The notes: a model not told the origin generated them from the letters alone. A stretch of 54,164 nt of DNA from Cytobacillus firmus NBRC 15306 (GCF_001591465.1 NZ_BCUY01000021.1:1-54164), one strand, 5' to 3'. Positions 24,525-33,740 are shown, counted from the first letter of the stretch. A program made the numbers and translations.

Positions 24525-25622
24525 TCATATTTTTATATTTCTCTTTGCAATATTGCTTAGAACTTCCTCATTATGTTCTCCCAATTTTGGAGGCCCATCC
24601 ATTGCTGATTCAATTCCGCCATGCATTTTAACCAAAGGGTGATTTTGGTTAGTATCTAAGATACTTTTAAATAGCGGAAAGTCTGCCAATTCGCCTGCCT
24701 CCAATACAGGAGTCAGACAGCAATCTGCTCTTTGACCAAATTCAGTCCACTCTTTTAATGTCCTGCTTTTAAAAAATTCGGTTATCTCCAAAAAGACAGG
24801 ATTATCAGCAGAGGCACTTGAAAGATGATAATCAGTCCAATCCTCCCTACCTGCACTCTTACAGAAATTTATCCAGAACTTTGGCTCCAGAGCTGCAAGT
24901 GCAGCAAACCGGGCATCTTTTGTTTCATAAATAGAATAAGCAACGATTTCCCCGTTTAATACCGAAAGTCCTTTAGGGTATCCTGTCTTATTCTCAATCA
25001 GCAAATGGTTCCCCATAGTGGAAGCCATCACCTCCGCAATGGAGATGCAGTGATGCCCGCCTTTGCCGGACATTCTGCTGGAAAGCAGGGCAGCCAGTAT
25101 TCTTTCACTGGCTGCCATTCCTCCCATAAAGTCCGCTATTGTATTGGACGGGTGAACAGGTCGCCCGCTGCGGTCCTTCAGCTGGGCAAGGACTCCGCTT
25201 ACGGCCATATAATTTAAATCATGGCTTCCTAAATATTGATAGTCTTCATTCTCACCGTAGCCTGTAAGAGAGCAATAAACGATATTTTGTTTATGTTTTT
25301 TCACAGCCTCATAATCCAAGCCCAGCTTTTTCATCACACCCGGCCGAAAACTTTCAAGCACCGCATCACTTTCTGAAATCAGCATAAGGGCCGCATTTCT
25401 TCCTTCTTCGCTCTTCAGGTTAAGTGTAATGCTTTTTTTGCCGCGGTTGTTGGCGGCAAACACTGCACCTGTACCCTCTATTTTGATATCGAGATGCCTT
25501 CCGGGGTCACCGGATTCCGGTTCCACTTTTATCACTTCTGCACCTAGCTCTGCAAGCCTCTGGGAAGCAAACGGACCAGGGAGATAGTTGGAAAAATCAA
25601 TTACTCTTATGCCTTTTAACAT
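24525..25622 (-). CDS. CaiB/BaiF family protein, alpha-methylacyl-CoA racemase-like
   Basis: 365 residues. The N-terminus LKGIRVIDFSNYLPGPFASQ and AEVIKVEPESGDPGR are class III CoA-transferase-fold hallmarks. SHDLNYMAVSGVL places H134 next to D135, and D164 lies in ADFMGG. The His-Asp spacing of 30 equals that of the His126/Asp156 pair of mycobacterial alpha-methylacyl-CoA racemase as I recall it, and LEPKFW (E246) matches the family EPxF. I therefore favour a racemase, which inverts the 2-methyl centre of acyl-CoAs, over a CoA transferase. Last gene of the operon, 20 bp after the ligase. Confidence 0.82.
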   Translation of the reverse strand: MLKGIRVIDFSNYLPGPFASQRLAELGAEVIKVEPESGDPGRHLDIKIEGTGAVFAANNRGKKSITLNLKSEEGRNAALMLISESDAVLESFRPGVMKKLGLDYEAVKKHKQNIVYCSLTGYGENEDYQYLGSHDLNYMAVSGVLAQLKDRSGRPVHPSNTIADFMGGMAASERILAALLSSRMSGKGGHHCISIAEVMASTMGNHLLIENKTGYPKGLSVLNGEIVAYSIYETKDARFAALAALEPKFWINFCKSAGREDWTDYHLSSASADNPVFLEITEFFKSRTLKEWTEFGQRADCCLTPVLEAGELADFPLFKSILDTNQNHPLVKMHGGIESAMDGPPKLGEHNEEVLSNIAKRNIKI

Positions 25623-25642
25623 CTTGCATTCCCTTCTTCCGG

Positions 25643-27208
25643 CTAGATTTTCCCTTCAGCGAACAGATCCTCCAGCTGCTTTCTGAGCATGAACTTTTGA
25701 ATCTTGCCGCTCGCATTTCTTGGCAGAGCTTCACAGAATACATATTTTCTCGGCCGCTTATAATTGGCGAGTTCATCACTATTCCTGCACAATTCATCGA
25801 GTTCTTCTTCAGTCAGTGCGGGTTCTTTTTTGACAACAAATGCTGTGACGGTTTCACCCCAGCGGTCATCAGGCTGCCCGATTACTGCCACATCCAGGAC
25901 ACCGTTATGAGTATATAAAAGATCCTCCACTTCACGCGGATAAATATTTTCACCGCCGCTAATGATCATATCATCGACTCTGTCTTTGACGTACAAATAG
26001 CCTTCGTCATCCAGATATCCGATGTCACCAGAGTGGTACCAGCCTCCATGCATGGCATGATCGGTTGCCGCGTCCCGATTAAAATAACCACTCATCATGC
26101 ACGGACCTTTTACGATGATTTCACCCGTTTCGCCCGGGGGCATCACATCATCAGGATCTGATGGACCATTCTCATTCGGGCTTACAATCCTGATTTCATG
26201 GTTTAAACAGGCCTGTCCTGCAGACCCAGCCTTCCTGATTTGGTCATCTTCCGATAAAAACGTAATCGCAGGACCCATCTCGGTCATTCCATATGCCTGT
26301 ACCAGGGAGATGCCTAATTTTTCACGGCACGCATAAACAAGAGCAGGAGCCATCGGTGCCGCTCCATACAATCCCAGCTTAAGGCTTTCCAGACTATAAT
26401 GGCTTAAGTTTTCCTGAAGAAGCATATTCCACATGGTCGGAGCTGCAAAAAACTTTGTAATTTTCTCTTCAGATATTAACCGCAATACTTCCTTTGCATC
26501 AAAGTGATGCAGGATGGTATTGGCAGCACCCACATGCACCCTTGGCAAAAAGGCACAGTGAAGCTCTGCGCAGTGGAACATAGGTGCAGTCACGAGTCCG
26601 TTGTCATTGCTTTCAAGCTTTGTCGCTCCTATAACAATCAGACTTTGTTCAGCCATATCCCTGTGTCTGTGGACTACACCCTTTGGCCTTCCCGTGGTGC
26701 CGCTTGTGTACATTATTGCGTACAAATCATTTTCATTTATCTCAATTTCAATTTCATCATTCGATGCTGCATCCACCTTTTCGCGATAGGATGAAGCGTA
26801 TGGAGGAGCATTGTCATCAATGTACCAGAACTCTGTATGCGGAAAACGCTTAGCGATGGGGGTAATGCCGGATTCCAGCATTTGTTCAAATAACACTACT
26901 TTTGGCTCTGCATCCTGGAGAATATAAGCAATTTCTTCTGACATGAGCCTAAAGTTGATCGGATTAAATACGGCGCCGATTTTTGCACAGGCAAAGAATG
27001 CTGTAGCAAGTTCCTCGGTGTTAAAAAGGCAGGTTGAAACCCTGTCACCCTTCCTGACGCCTGCACTTATTAAGGCATTGGCCAGTTTATTGATTTCAAA
27101 ACTCCATTCTTTATAGGTAAAACGCAGATTTTTTCTGACATCATACAGAGCTTCCTTATCCGGAAACTTTCCGGCCGTGAGATCAAAAATTCTTCCAATA
27201 GTAGTCAT
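25643..27208 (-). CDS. Acyl-CoA synthetase (AMP-binding), fatty-acid or related acid
   Basis: 521 residues, using the ATG at 27208 that has GGGGAGGA at the best distance (an ATG two codons upstream is too close). The P-loop YTSGTTGRPKG is at 167-177; YGMTEMG, YHSGDIGYLDDEGYLYVKDR and the catalytic Lys in ASGKIQKFML are all present, so the enzyme should be active. Typical medium-chain or short-chain fatty acyl-CoA synthetase size. It forms an operon with the dehydrogenase, thiolase and racemase genes and supplies their CoA substrate. Confidence 0.92.
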   Translation of the reverse strand: MTTIGRIFDLTAGKFPDKEALYDVRKNLRFTYKEWSFEINKLANALISAGVRKGDRVSTCLFNTEELATAFFACAKIGAVFNPINFRLMSEEIAYILQDAEPKVVLFEQMLESGITPIAKRFPHTEFWYIDDNAPPYASSYREKVDAASNDEIEIEINENDLYAIMYTSGTTGRPKGVVHRHRDMAEQSLIVIGATKLESNDNGLVTAPMFHCAELHCAFLPRVHVGAANTILHHFDAKEVLRLISEEKITKFFAAPTMWNMLLQENLSHYSLESLKLGLYGAAPMAPALVYACREKLGISLVQAYGMTEMGPAITFLSEDDQIRKAGSAGQACLNHEIRIVSPNENGPSDPDDVMPPGETGEIIVKGPCMMSGYFNRDAATDHAMHGGWYHSGDIGYLDDEGYLYVKDRVDDMIISGGENIYPREVEDLLYTHNGVLDVAVIGQPDDRWGETVTAFVVKKEPALTEEELDELCRNSDELANYKRPRKYVFCEALPRNASGKIQKFMLRKQLEDLFAEGKI

Positions 27209-27227
27209 TTTCATTCCTCCCCATTTT

Positions 27228-28379
27228 TCAATCTAATCGTTCAATAATAGTCGCATTCGCCATACCAAGACCTTCACACATGGTCTGCAGGCCATAGCGC
27301 CCCCCTGTTCTTTCGAGTTCATGCATCATGGTGACCATCAGCCTTGCACCGCTTCCGCCTAAAGGATGGCCGAGTGCAATGGCACCCCCATTTGGGTTAA
27401 GCTTTGCCGGATCCGCTCCTGTTTCTTTCAGCCAGGCAAGCGGTACAGGAGCGAATGCTTCGTTCACTTCGAACACATCAATGTCCTCTATAGCCAGTCC
27501 AGCTTTCTTTAACACGTTCTCTGTTGCCGGTATTGGTCCAGTCAGCATTAAAGCAGGATCCGAGCCCACTGCTGTACGCGCAAGTATTCTGAATTTCGGT
27601 TTCATTCCAAGCTCCTCTGCCTTTTCACGTGACATAATTAATAGTGCTGCTGCTCCATCGCTGATTTGGCTGGAATTTCCTGCATGAATCACTCCATTCT
27701 CTTTAAAAACAGTTTTTAAGCTTGCCAGTGCTTCCAGAGAGGTTTCCTTTCTCGGTCCAGCGTCTTCTGTTACCGTTAAAAGCTGTCCATCAGACATTGT
27801 CACATCCAATGGTTCAATCTCTCTCTCAAACCGGCCTTCAGCCTGGGCATTTAAAGCCTTCTGATGACTCTCAAATGAATAGCGGTCAAGCTCTTCTCTT
27901 GTAAATCCATATTTTTCAGCAATTCGTTCAGCAGATAAGCCCTGGTGGATGATTTCATGTCTGTCTGTCAGTTTTTCACTGAAACCGACCCCCTGATAGC
28001 TGGAGCCGATAGGAACACGGGACATGCTTTCGACCCCTCCTGCGATCACAATATCCATATCCCCTGCTAAAATAGCCTGAGCTGCAAAGTGAACAGCCTG
28101 CTGGCTGGATCCGCATTGGCGGTCAATGGTTGTACCCGGCACTTCGATTGGAAACCCTGCGATCAATGCAGCTACCCTTGCAATATCCCCTGTTTGCTCG
28201 CCTATTTGCGAGACACAGCCAAGAATGACATCATCAATCATTTCCGGCTTCAGACCTGCACGTTTCACAAGTGCCTTTAACGCTTCTGCAGCCAAATCAT
28301 CCGCCCTGATGTCCTTTAGTAAACCGTTTTTTCTTCCTACTGGTGTTCTGACCCCTTCGACAATAACAGCTTCACGCAT
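27228..28379 (-). CDS. Acetyl-CoA C-acyltransferase (thiolase)
   Basis: 383 residues from ATG 28379 (MREAVIVEGVRTPVG), which has AGGGGAGGAG upstream; the longer ORF to 28415 has no site. The catalytic residues are all present: nucleophile C89 in IDRQCGSSQQ, H338 in GHPLGGSGAR and C368 in MCEGLGMA, with VNEAFAPV in between. It cleaves 3-ketoacyl-CoA to acetyl-CoA (or propionyl-CoA from 2-methyl substrates). 13 bp from the dehydrogenase stop. Confidence 0.93.
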   Translation of the reverse strand: MREAVIVEGVRTPVGRKNGLLKDIRADDLAAEALKALVKRAGLKPEMIDDVILGCVSQIGEQTGDIARVAALIAGFPIEVPGTTIDRQCGSSQQAVHFAAQAILAGDMDIVIAGGVESMSRVPIGSSYQGVGFSEKLTDRHEIIHQGLSAERIAEKYGFTREELDRYSFESHQKALNAQAEGRFEREIEPLDVTMSDGQLLTVTEDAGPRKETSLEALASLKTVFKENGVIHAGNSSQISDGAAALLIMSREKAEELGMKPKFRILARTAVGSDPALMLTGPIPATENVLKKAGLAIEDIDVFEVNEAFAPVPLAWLKETGADPAKLNPNGGAIALGHPLGGSGARLMVTMMHELERTGGRYGLQTMCEGLGMANATIIERLD

Positions 28380-28392
28380 ATATACTCCTCCC

Positions 28393-29538
28393 CTATAAAC
28401 CCATGTTTTTAGCAATAATCGTTTTCATGATTTCATTTGTGCCTGCATATATGCTGGCGACTGGTATATCTCTGAACCTCCTTGCAATCTCGTATTCTTC
28501 CATATAGCCATAGCCGCCATGAAGCTGCATGCATTCAGCTGCAATTTTACTGGCATTTTCTGTCAGCTTCCATTTCGCCATGGAGACCTTTGTAACTACA
28601 TCTTTTCCTGCCATATGCTCTGTGATCAATTGATCAAGGAACACCCTTCCCATCTCAATATCTGTTGCCATTTCTGCTATTTTAAATTGAGTGTTCTGAA
28701 ACTGGCTGATCGGTTTCCCGAATGCCTCGCGATTCTTTACATAATTTATTGTTAATTTAAGCATTTCCTCTGCAGCCACCTGGGCAGCAATTGCCACGAC
28801 AAGCCTTTCCTGCTGCAGCTTTTCCATTAAATATAGAAAACCTTTTCCTTCTTCGCCGATCAGGTTTTCTTTCGGAACTCTGCAATCTTCAAAAATTAAC
28901 TCTGCCGTATCCTGACAATGAAGACCGACCTTGTTTAATTTCCTCCCTCTTGAAAACCCCTCTGTTCCCCTCTCGACCGCAAGCAGGCTTACGCCTTTAT
29001 GCCGTGGGACGGCATGGGGATCTGTTTTACAGGCTATGATGATTAAATCTGAATGAATTCCGTTGGTAATAAAGGTCTTTTCGCCATTCACTATGTAATG
29101 GTCCCCATCAAGCCTTGCTGTCGTTCTGATGCCTGCTAAGTCAGAGCCGGCTCCAGGTTCAGTCATGGCTATTGCCGTAATGATTTCACCCGCTGCACAC
29201 TTTGGCAGCCACTTTTCCTTTTGTTCATCGGTTCCATAAGCAGTAATGTATGGGACGACGATATCATTGTGGAGCCCAATTCCCACCATTCCGGACCCAA
29301 CCCGTTCAAGTTCTTCATTAATTATGACTGAGAAGCCCCAATCGACATTGCTTCCGCCATACTTTTCGTCTATATCAGGGCATAAAAAACCCTGCTCCCC
29401 CATCTTGCGCCAAAATTCACGGGGAATGATTCTGTCCTCTTCCCATTTTTCATAGTTCGGATAGGCTTCCTTCTCTAAGAACTTACGCAGAGATTCTCTA
29501 AAAATTTCATGCTCTTCCTGCAGATATGACGCTGCCAT
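28393..29538 (-). CDS. Acyl-CoA dehydrogenase, LCAD/IVD active-site type
   Basis: 381 residues from ATG 29538 (MAASYLQEEHEIF), with CGGAGG upstream. FAD and substrate motifs are present: AMTEPGAGSDLAGIRTTA at 124-141, TFITNG and the C-terminal IYAGTNEIMKTIIAKNM. The usual catalytic Glu of SCAD and MCAD (YEGT) is Ala here (YAGT). Instead E244 in KLQQERLVVAIAAQ stands where the base lies in LCAD and isovaleryl-CoA dehydrogenase. This favours long or branched acyl-CoA substrates. First gene of the operon. Confidence 0.9.
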   Translation of the reverse strand: MAASYLQEEHEIFRESLRKFLEKEAYPNYEKWEEDRIIPREFWRKMGEQGFLCPDIDEKYGGSNVDWGFSVIINEELERVGSGMVGIGLHNDIVVPYITAYGTDEQKEKWLPKCAAGEIITAIAMTEPGAGSDLAGIRTTARLDGDHYIVNGEKTFITNGIHSDLIIIACKTDPHAVPRHKGVSLLAVERGTEGFSRGRKLNKVGLHCQDTAELIFEDCRVPKENLIGEEGKGFLYLMEKLQQERLVVAIAAQVAAEEMLKLTINYVKNREAFGKPISQFQNTQFKIAEMATDIEMGRVFLDQLITEHMAGKDVVTKVSMAKWKLTENASKIAAECMQLHGGYGYMEEYEIARRFRDIPVASIYAGTNEIMKTIIAKNMGL

Positions 29539-29616
29539 ATTATGAACCTCCGAAACTAAAATTTTTTTGGCATAACACAAAGTGATAACCACCGCCTATG
29601 TAAAGGCTTACAATTA

Positions 29617-29628
29617 TATTGTACAATA
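29617..29628. promoter_or_regulatory. Palindrome in the acyl-CoA operon promoter region
   Basis: TATTGTACAATA is a perfect 12-bp palindrome about 80 bp upstream of the dehydrogenase start, directly beside a minus-strand TATAAT-like sequence. It does not fit the TGAATGA-type FadR operator. It is a candidate site for an unknown repressor. Confidence 0.35.
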
Positions 29629-29696
29629 ATTATCTATATTTTTAGAACATTTAAAATTCATTTTCTTAAAAAACCTTTCTTTTAAGGTCCAATTAG

Positions 29697-29906
29697 TTAT
29701 TTCGGCTGCATGCGGATGCCGCCATCCAGCCTGATCGTTTCTCCATTCAGCATCGGATTTACTAATATACTTTCAGCCAGCCTGGCATACTCCTCAGGAT
29801 ATCCCAGTCTTGAAGGAAAAGGCACCATTTTCCCCAAAGAATCCCTTGCCTCCTGAGGAAGTGATTCAAACATTGGAGTGTTAAACAGCCCAGGGGCAAT
29901 TATCAA
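29697..29906 (-). pseudogene. C-terminal remnant of a short-chain dehydrogenase (3-hydroxyacyl-CoA dehydrogenase type 2-like)
   Basis: The 69 residues start [16 protein letters not shown] and continue [16 protein letters not shown], ending [17 protein letters not shown]. This is the last quarter of an SDR of the HSD10/FabG-like 3-hydroxyacyl-CoA dehydrogenase type. The Rossmann N-terminus and the YxxxK site are missing, and there is no ribosome site, so it is a relic. The break lies at about 29903, next to the sigma-gene terminator. It is consistent with a lost beta-oxidation gene of the neighbouring operon. Confidence 0.75.
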
Positions 29907-29922
29907 TTACTTGTAATTGCAC

Positions 29923-29955
29923 AAAAAAACAGCTCCTTTTCAGAAGCTGTTTTTC
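29923..29955 (-). terminator. Terminator of the ytr-like/sigma operon
   Basis: Minus strand AAAAACAGCTTCTGAAAAGGAGCTG followed by TTTTTTTG; compact hairpin at the stop codon of the sigma gene. Confidence 0.85.
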
Positions 29956-30476
29956 TATGCCAAATTCCGGTCAGCAAGGATTTCTCTCAGTTGCTGTCTG
30001 ACCCGATATAATTTTGTTTTGACAGTGTTTGGGTTGAGATGAAGAATGTCCGCTATTTCTCTTTCCTTCAGTCCATGCTTTGTTTTAAGCAGGAACACCC
30101 TTTTCTGTTCATAGGAGAGGGAATCCACATATGCGTATATCTGCTCCTGAAGCATATTAATCTCTGCTTCCTGCCCGGTATCGCTGTACCTGCTTTCCAT
30201 GCAGTTTTCAAAATCAACGGAATCCTGTATCCTCTCATTAGTCCTTCTTTCTTTTCGCACAAAATCAATTGCAGTTCTGGTCGCAATTGATGATAACCAT
30301 GCTCCCAGCTTATCCTGATCATCTATGCTGTCCATTTTTTTATACGCCTTGATCAGTGTTTCCTGAACAACATCCTGCGCAAGATAATGATCCCGGGTAA
30401 TGCTGTAAGCAATATGATAGAGCCGCTTATTGTATAGTCTGCAGATTTCTCTCATATCCATTGAAGGTTTTATCAC
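29955..30476 (-). CDS. RNA polymerase sigma factor, ECF-like (sigma-70 family)
   Basis: 173 residues from a GTG at 30476 with GAGGGGG upstream. Region 2 is seen as ITRDHYLAQDVVQETLIKAY and LGAWLSSIATRTAIDFVRKE, and region 4 as LSYEQKRVFLLKTKHGLKER plus LNPNTVKTKLYRVRQQL. ECF factors direct RNA polymerase to special promoters, usually held by an anti-sigma factor. No anti-sigma gene follows; the terminator comes at once. It is the last gene after the permease (gap 33 bp), so the ABC system and sigma factor are probably co-expressed. Confidence 0.9.
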   Translation of the reverse strand: MIKPSMDMREICRLYNKRLYHIAYSITRDHYLAQDVVQETLIKAYKKMDSIDDQDKLGAWLSSIATRTAIDFVRKERRTNERIQDSVDFENCMESRYSDTGQEAEINMLQEQIYAYVDSLSYEQKRVFLLKTKHGLKEREIADILHLNPNTVKTKLYRVRQQLREILADRNLA

Positions 30477-30509
30477 TGTAATCCCCCTCTCCTGTAAATT
30501 TCTCCGGTA

Positions 30510-32486
30510 TTATTGAAGCCGTTCCTTTATAAATTCAGGCACTGTTTTTTCAGTAAAGCTCTTAATATCCATTGTCCTTTGTTCATCAAAATAGAATGCA
30601 ATTATATAATCTCCTTCAATATACCCATTTGAATTACCCAAACTGCTTTCTATTTGTTCTTTATCTGTAATTTTGATGGAAGATTTGCTTTCAGTCATCT
30701 TTTCAAAAACTTCCTCATAAGAGTACCCTGCAGCAAAGTTAATATCGATATCCTCCGCTTTTGCAGCCAGTGCATAAGAAATATCATTGCTATTCACTTT
30801 TGCATCATTCAGCAATGACTTTTCTTTCAGCCATTCCTCAAACCTCGTATAAGAAGGATTCCAGGTCATATAGGCTTTTTTGCTGTCATTATAATAAATC
30901 TCTATATGAGCATATGGCTCATCAATTCCCTGAAGCTCCTCATAGGAAGCAGTATCCACTTCCTCAGTCAATATCTGAACAACTTCTTTAAGTTCTTCTT
31001 TGTCTGTAATGACCGCCCGCTTTGTAACTGGCCCTGATGGGGTAATCGTGATTTTCGTAGTTTCATCTTCCGGTACCTGATAGATTTCATTTGTTGCCAT
31101 TTTATATTCATCCGATTCATAAATCAGCTTAAGATATGGCTTATATTCCCTTTTGTTAATGCTGTAATCGCGGACCAGCTTTTCGCCATTCTTCAGTTCA
31201 TACACAATAAAAACGGACCCTCGGCCTGAATCCTGAGCCTGTCTGTTTTCATCCTTTACAATCTTTTCATGAAACCTTCTGACCAAGTCAATATTCTCGT
31301 ATTCTTTTAAATATAGCGGTTCCTCATGATCAATATCATTATAAAGGTGAAAACTCTCGCTGAAATGGACCCGCTCAATTTCATTGCTCTGCGGTATGCT
31401 TTTTTCATACTGAGTCAAGTCAAATTGGAATAAGAGGAATAAAGCCGCCATTATGGCTGTATAGACCATCAATCCTTTTACATGAATAGTCACTCGCCAT
31501 GATTTCTGGAGAACCATTTCGGCCGCAGCATATCCAATCAGTGCTCCAAAAACATATCCCGCGATAATCCAGCTCGTGCCGCCCTGCATCTCACCGAAAT
31601 AACCGCCTCCAAGAAGCATCGTGCAAAACGTCACACCAAATTTAAAAATGGGCTTTGTTATCGGAAAAACAAGCGCGTGGGAGACTGCCTCCATTCTTCT
31701 CCTTTTATAGATCTGCAAGCCAAGAAAATACAGGGACACAATAAGTATGAGATAAACAGCAGTCTCCACATTTGACGGTGTGCGCATATTCATCTGAGTA
31801 AATGCAATCAAGGGAGAGAACTTTTCGAATTTGCTTGTCATATAGTATTGGCCTGGAAAACCGAATAAATAGAAAGGCAAATTAATAGAAACTAAAATGA
31901 TCAGACCTACAGGGAGCAGGAGAAAAATATACGTTAACACACCCTGTACCGCCGATAATCCCGACAGCATTCCTACAGAAACACCTGTCAGGTAAATTAC
32001 AATATTAAATAAAAGCGTGATGCCCACCCAATTGAGGATTTCCCCCATTGAATAAAAATCCTGCAAATTCATGGGCTGGTAAAGAACCAGGATAATCAAA
32101 GCAATGAGTAAAACCGGCAAAATTAATAGCATGATTCCTGTTAAAGCATATTGATGGAAAATGGATTCCCTTTTAACCGGGAGGCTGTGCATTAAATCGC
32201 TATATTGCTTTACCTGTGTAAACCTGAATAAGAACACAGACAAGGCCACCGGTACTGATATACTAAAAATAAATTGGAGCTGGAAGTTGTATTGAAACAG
32301 ATTGTCAATGTCCAGGAATTTCCGCTGTTCCCCTGAAGAATTCATTATGATATCAAGAGGAATGGCAAAGAACAGGCCGAGAAAATACACAATGGAAACC
32401 CAGCCGACACTTCTGAAAATCGTTTTTAAAATTTCGCTTTTAATCAAGGATGTTTTGGACTGCATATCCAATGTCCCCCATTTCAT
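30510..32486 (-). CDS. ABC-2-type permease with a large C-terminal non-membrane domain (YtrC/D-like)
   Basis: 658 residues. The first 360 carry about 8-10 membrane helices (for example FLGLFFAIPLDIIMN, LLILPVLLIALIILVLY, GVLTYIFLLLPVGLIILV). The remaining 300 are hydrophilic and acidic, with repeated ITDKE-type segments (AVITDKEELKEVV, SIKITDKEQIESSL). The 33-bp gap to the sigma gene and the overlap with the upstream ATPase gene make it the membrane partner of that ATPase. ATG 32486 has AGAGGAG upstream; ATG 32465 is an alternative. Its substrate is unknown; the B. subtilis Ytr system has been linked to cell-wall stress. Confidence 0.8.
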   Translation of the reverse strand: MKWGTLDMQSKTSLIKSEILKTIFRSVGWVSIVYFLGLFFAIPLDIIMNSSGEQRKFLDIDNLFQYNFQLQFIFSISVPVALSVFLFRFTQVKQYSDLMHSLPVKRESIFHQYALTGIMLLILPVLLIALIILVLYQPMNLQDFYSMGEILNWVGITLLFNIVIYLTGVSVGMLSGLSAVQGVLTYIFLLLPVGLIILVSINLPFYLFGFPGQYYMTSKFEKFSPLIAFTQMNMRTPSNVETAVYLILIVSLYFLGLQIYKRRRMEAVSHALVFPITKPIFKFGVTFCTMLLGGGYFGEMQGGTSWIIAGYVFGALIGYAAAEMVLQKSWRVTIHVKGLMVYTAIMAALFLLFQFDLTQYEKSIPQSNEIERVHFSESFHLYNDIDHEEPLYLKEYENIDLVRRFHEKIVKDENRQAQDSGRGSVFIVYELKNGEKLVRDYSINKREYKPYLKLIYESDEYKMATNEIYQVPEDETTKITITPSGPVTKRAVITDKEELKEVVQILTEEVDTASYEELQGIDEPYAHIEIYYNDSKKAYMTWNPSYTRFEEWLKEKSLLNDAKVNSNDISYALAAKAEDIDINFAAGYSYEEVFEKMTESKSSIKITDKEQIESSLGNSNGYIEGDYIIAFYFDEQRTMDIKSFTEKTVPEFIKERLQ

Positions 32487-33336
32487 AAATGAAAATCTCC
32501 TCTAATGTCAGGGGAAGCATATCGAAAATCACTGGTTTAAATTGTTCTACATATGACGATATTTCCTTTGCATCTCCCTTTACAATGCAGATCACAATGC
32601 TGCCTCTTTTTTCTTTATGAAGGATCTTCAGCGAATCGAAAATGGCTGGTACAGATCCTTTAAAGGCAACCTGAATTTTATGTGTATCTGTTTTAAGGTC
32701 ATCAAGATCTTTTTCAAGAATCATACGCCCATTATGCATAATGCCTATAAAATCACATAAATCCTCAACTTCGCGCAGATTATGAGAGGAAATAAGAATG
32801 GTCATTTCTCTTTCAGCAACCTCATCGATCAGCAGGCTTTTCACTTTCTTCCTCATTACGGGATCAAGCCCGTCCATAGGCTCATCCAAAATTAACACTT
32901 CCGGCCTGGCAGACAAAGCAAGGATAAAAGCAGCCTGCCTCTGAATACCTTTGGAAAATCTATGAATCTTTTTATGTAAATCCATTTCAAAAATAGCAGC
33001 CAGTTCTTCAAATCGTCCTTCATCCCACATGCTGTAAATATTTTTATAAAATTGCGCCATCTGCTTAACTGTATATTGAGGCAGAAAATAGGGATGATCC
33101 TGAATAAAAAAGATCTTATCTTTCATTTGCGGGTTCTCGAACACCGGCTGGCCGTCAATGGCAATGCTTCCTTCATCCTCTGCATAGATGCCTGCCAACA
33201 GCTTTAAAAGTGTTGTTTTTCCGGCTCCATTGGAACCAAGCAAGCCGTATATGGACCCTTTATTCACTTCAATGCAGACATTTTCGACAGCATCCATCTC
33301 CTCGAAAGATTTTCGCACATTACGGATTTTGATCAT
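32440..33336 (-). CDS. ABC transporter ATP-binding protein (YtrB-like)
   Basis: 298 residues. Walker A GSNGAGKT at 34-41, Walker B LILDEPMDGLDPV, H-loop SSHNLREVE; the signature is the variant FSKGIQRQ instead of LSGGQ, common in the YtrB group. Its ATG overlaps the GntR stop by 17 bp, and its end overlaps the permease start, so the three genes are translationally linked. Supplies ATP energy to the permease encoded next. Confidence 0.9.
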   Translation of the reverse strand: MIKIRNVRKSFEEMDAVENVCIEVNKGSIYGLLGSNGAGKTTLLKLLAGIYAEDEGSIAIDGQPVFENPQMKDKIFFIQDHPYFLPQYTVKQMAQFYKNIYSMWDEGRFEELAAIFEMDLHKKIHRFSKGIQRQAAFILALSARPEVLILDEPMDGLDPVMRKKVKSLLIDEVAEREMTILISSHNLREVEDLCDFIGIMHNGRMILEKDLDDLKTDTHKIQVAFKGSVPAIFDSLKILHKEKRGSIVICIVKGDAKEISSYVEQFKPVIFDMLPLTLEEIFIYEMGDIGYAVQNILD

Positions 33337-33718
33337 CTTCTATCCCTCCCCCTATAGCTGCTTCTATTTCCTGTATGAGCTTGTATAATTCATTTTTTGT
33401 GATTCCAAGGTATAAAGCCTCTGATAAAAGCTTTGAAAGCTCATTCTTCACTTTTTCTATTTTTTCGCTGTTCAGATTGGGTGTCGCTGCACTGACAAAA
33501 CTGCCCTTCCCCTTTATGGAATAAATATAGCCTTGGGATTCAAGTTCTCTATATGCCTTCTGAATGGTATTAGGATTGATCGTCAGCTGATGGGCCAGCG
33601 TTCGAACGGAAGGCAGCTGTTCATCTGCTGTTAAGACCTCTGTGATGATCAGCTCTTTAAGCCGCTCAACCAGCTGTTCATATATAGGTTTTCGGCTCCT
33701 TACATCCAATTCAAACAT
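33320..33718 (-). CDS. GntR family regulator, YtrA subfamily
   Basis: 132 residues. The winged helix PIYEQLVERLKELIITEVL, then LPSVRTLAHQLTINPNTIQK and YIYSIKGKGSFVS is typical, and the short C-terminus (about 50 helical residues) without a ligand domain defines the YtrA subfamily. First gene of the operon. It probably represses its own operon through the operator at 33741-33765. ATG 33718 follows GGGAGGGTAAGC. Confidence 0.9.
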   Translation of the reverse strand: MFELDVRSRKPIYEQLVERLKELIITEVLTADEQLPSVRTLAHQLTINPNTIQKAYRELESQGYIYSIKGKGSFVSAATPNLNSEKIEKVKNELSKLLSEALYLGITKNELYKLIQEIEAAIGGGIEDDQNP

Positions 33719-33740
33719 GCTTACCCTCCCGCCTGTATGC

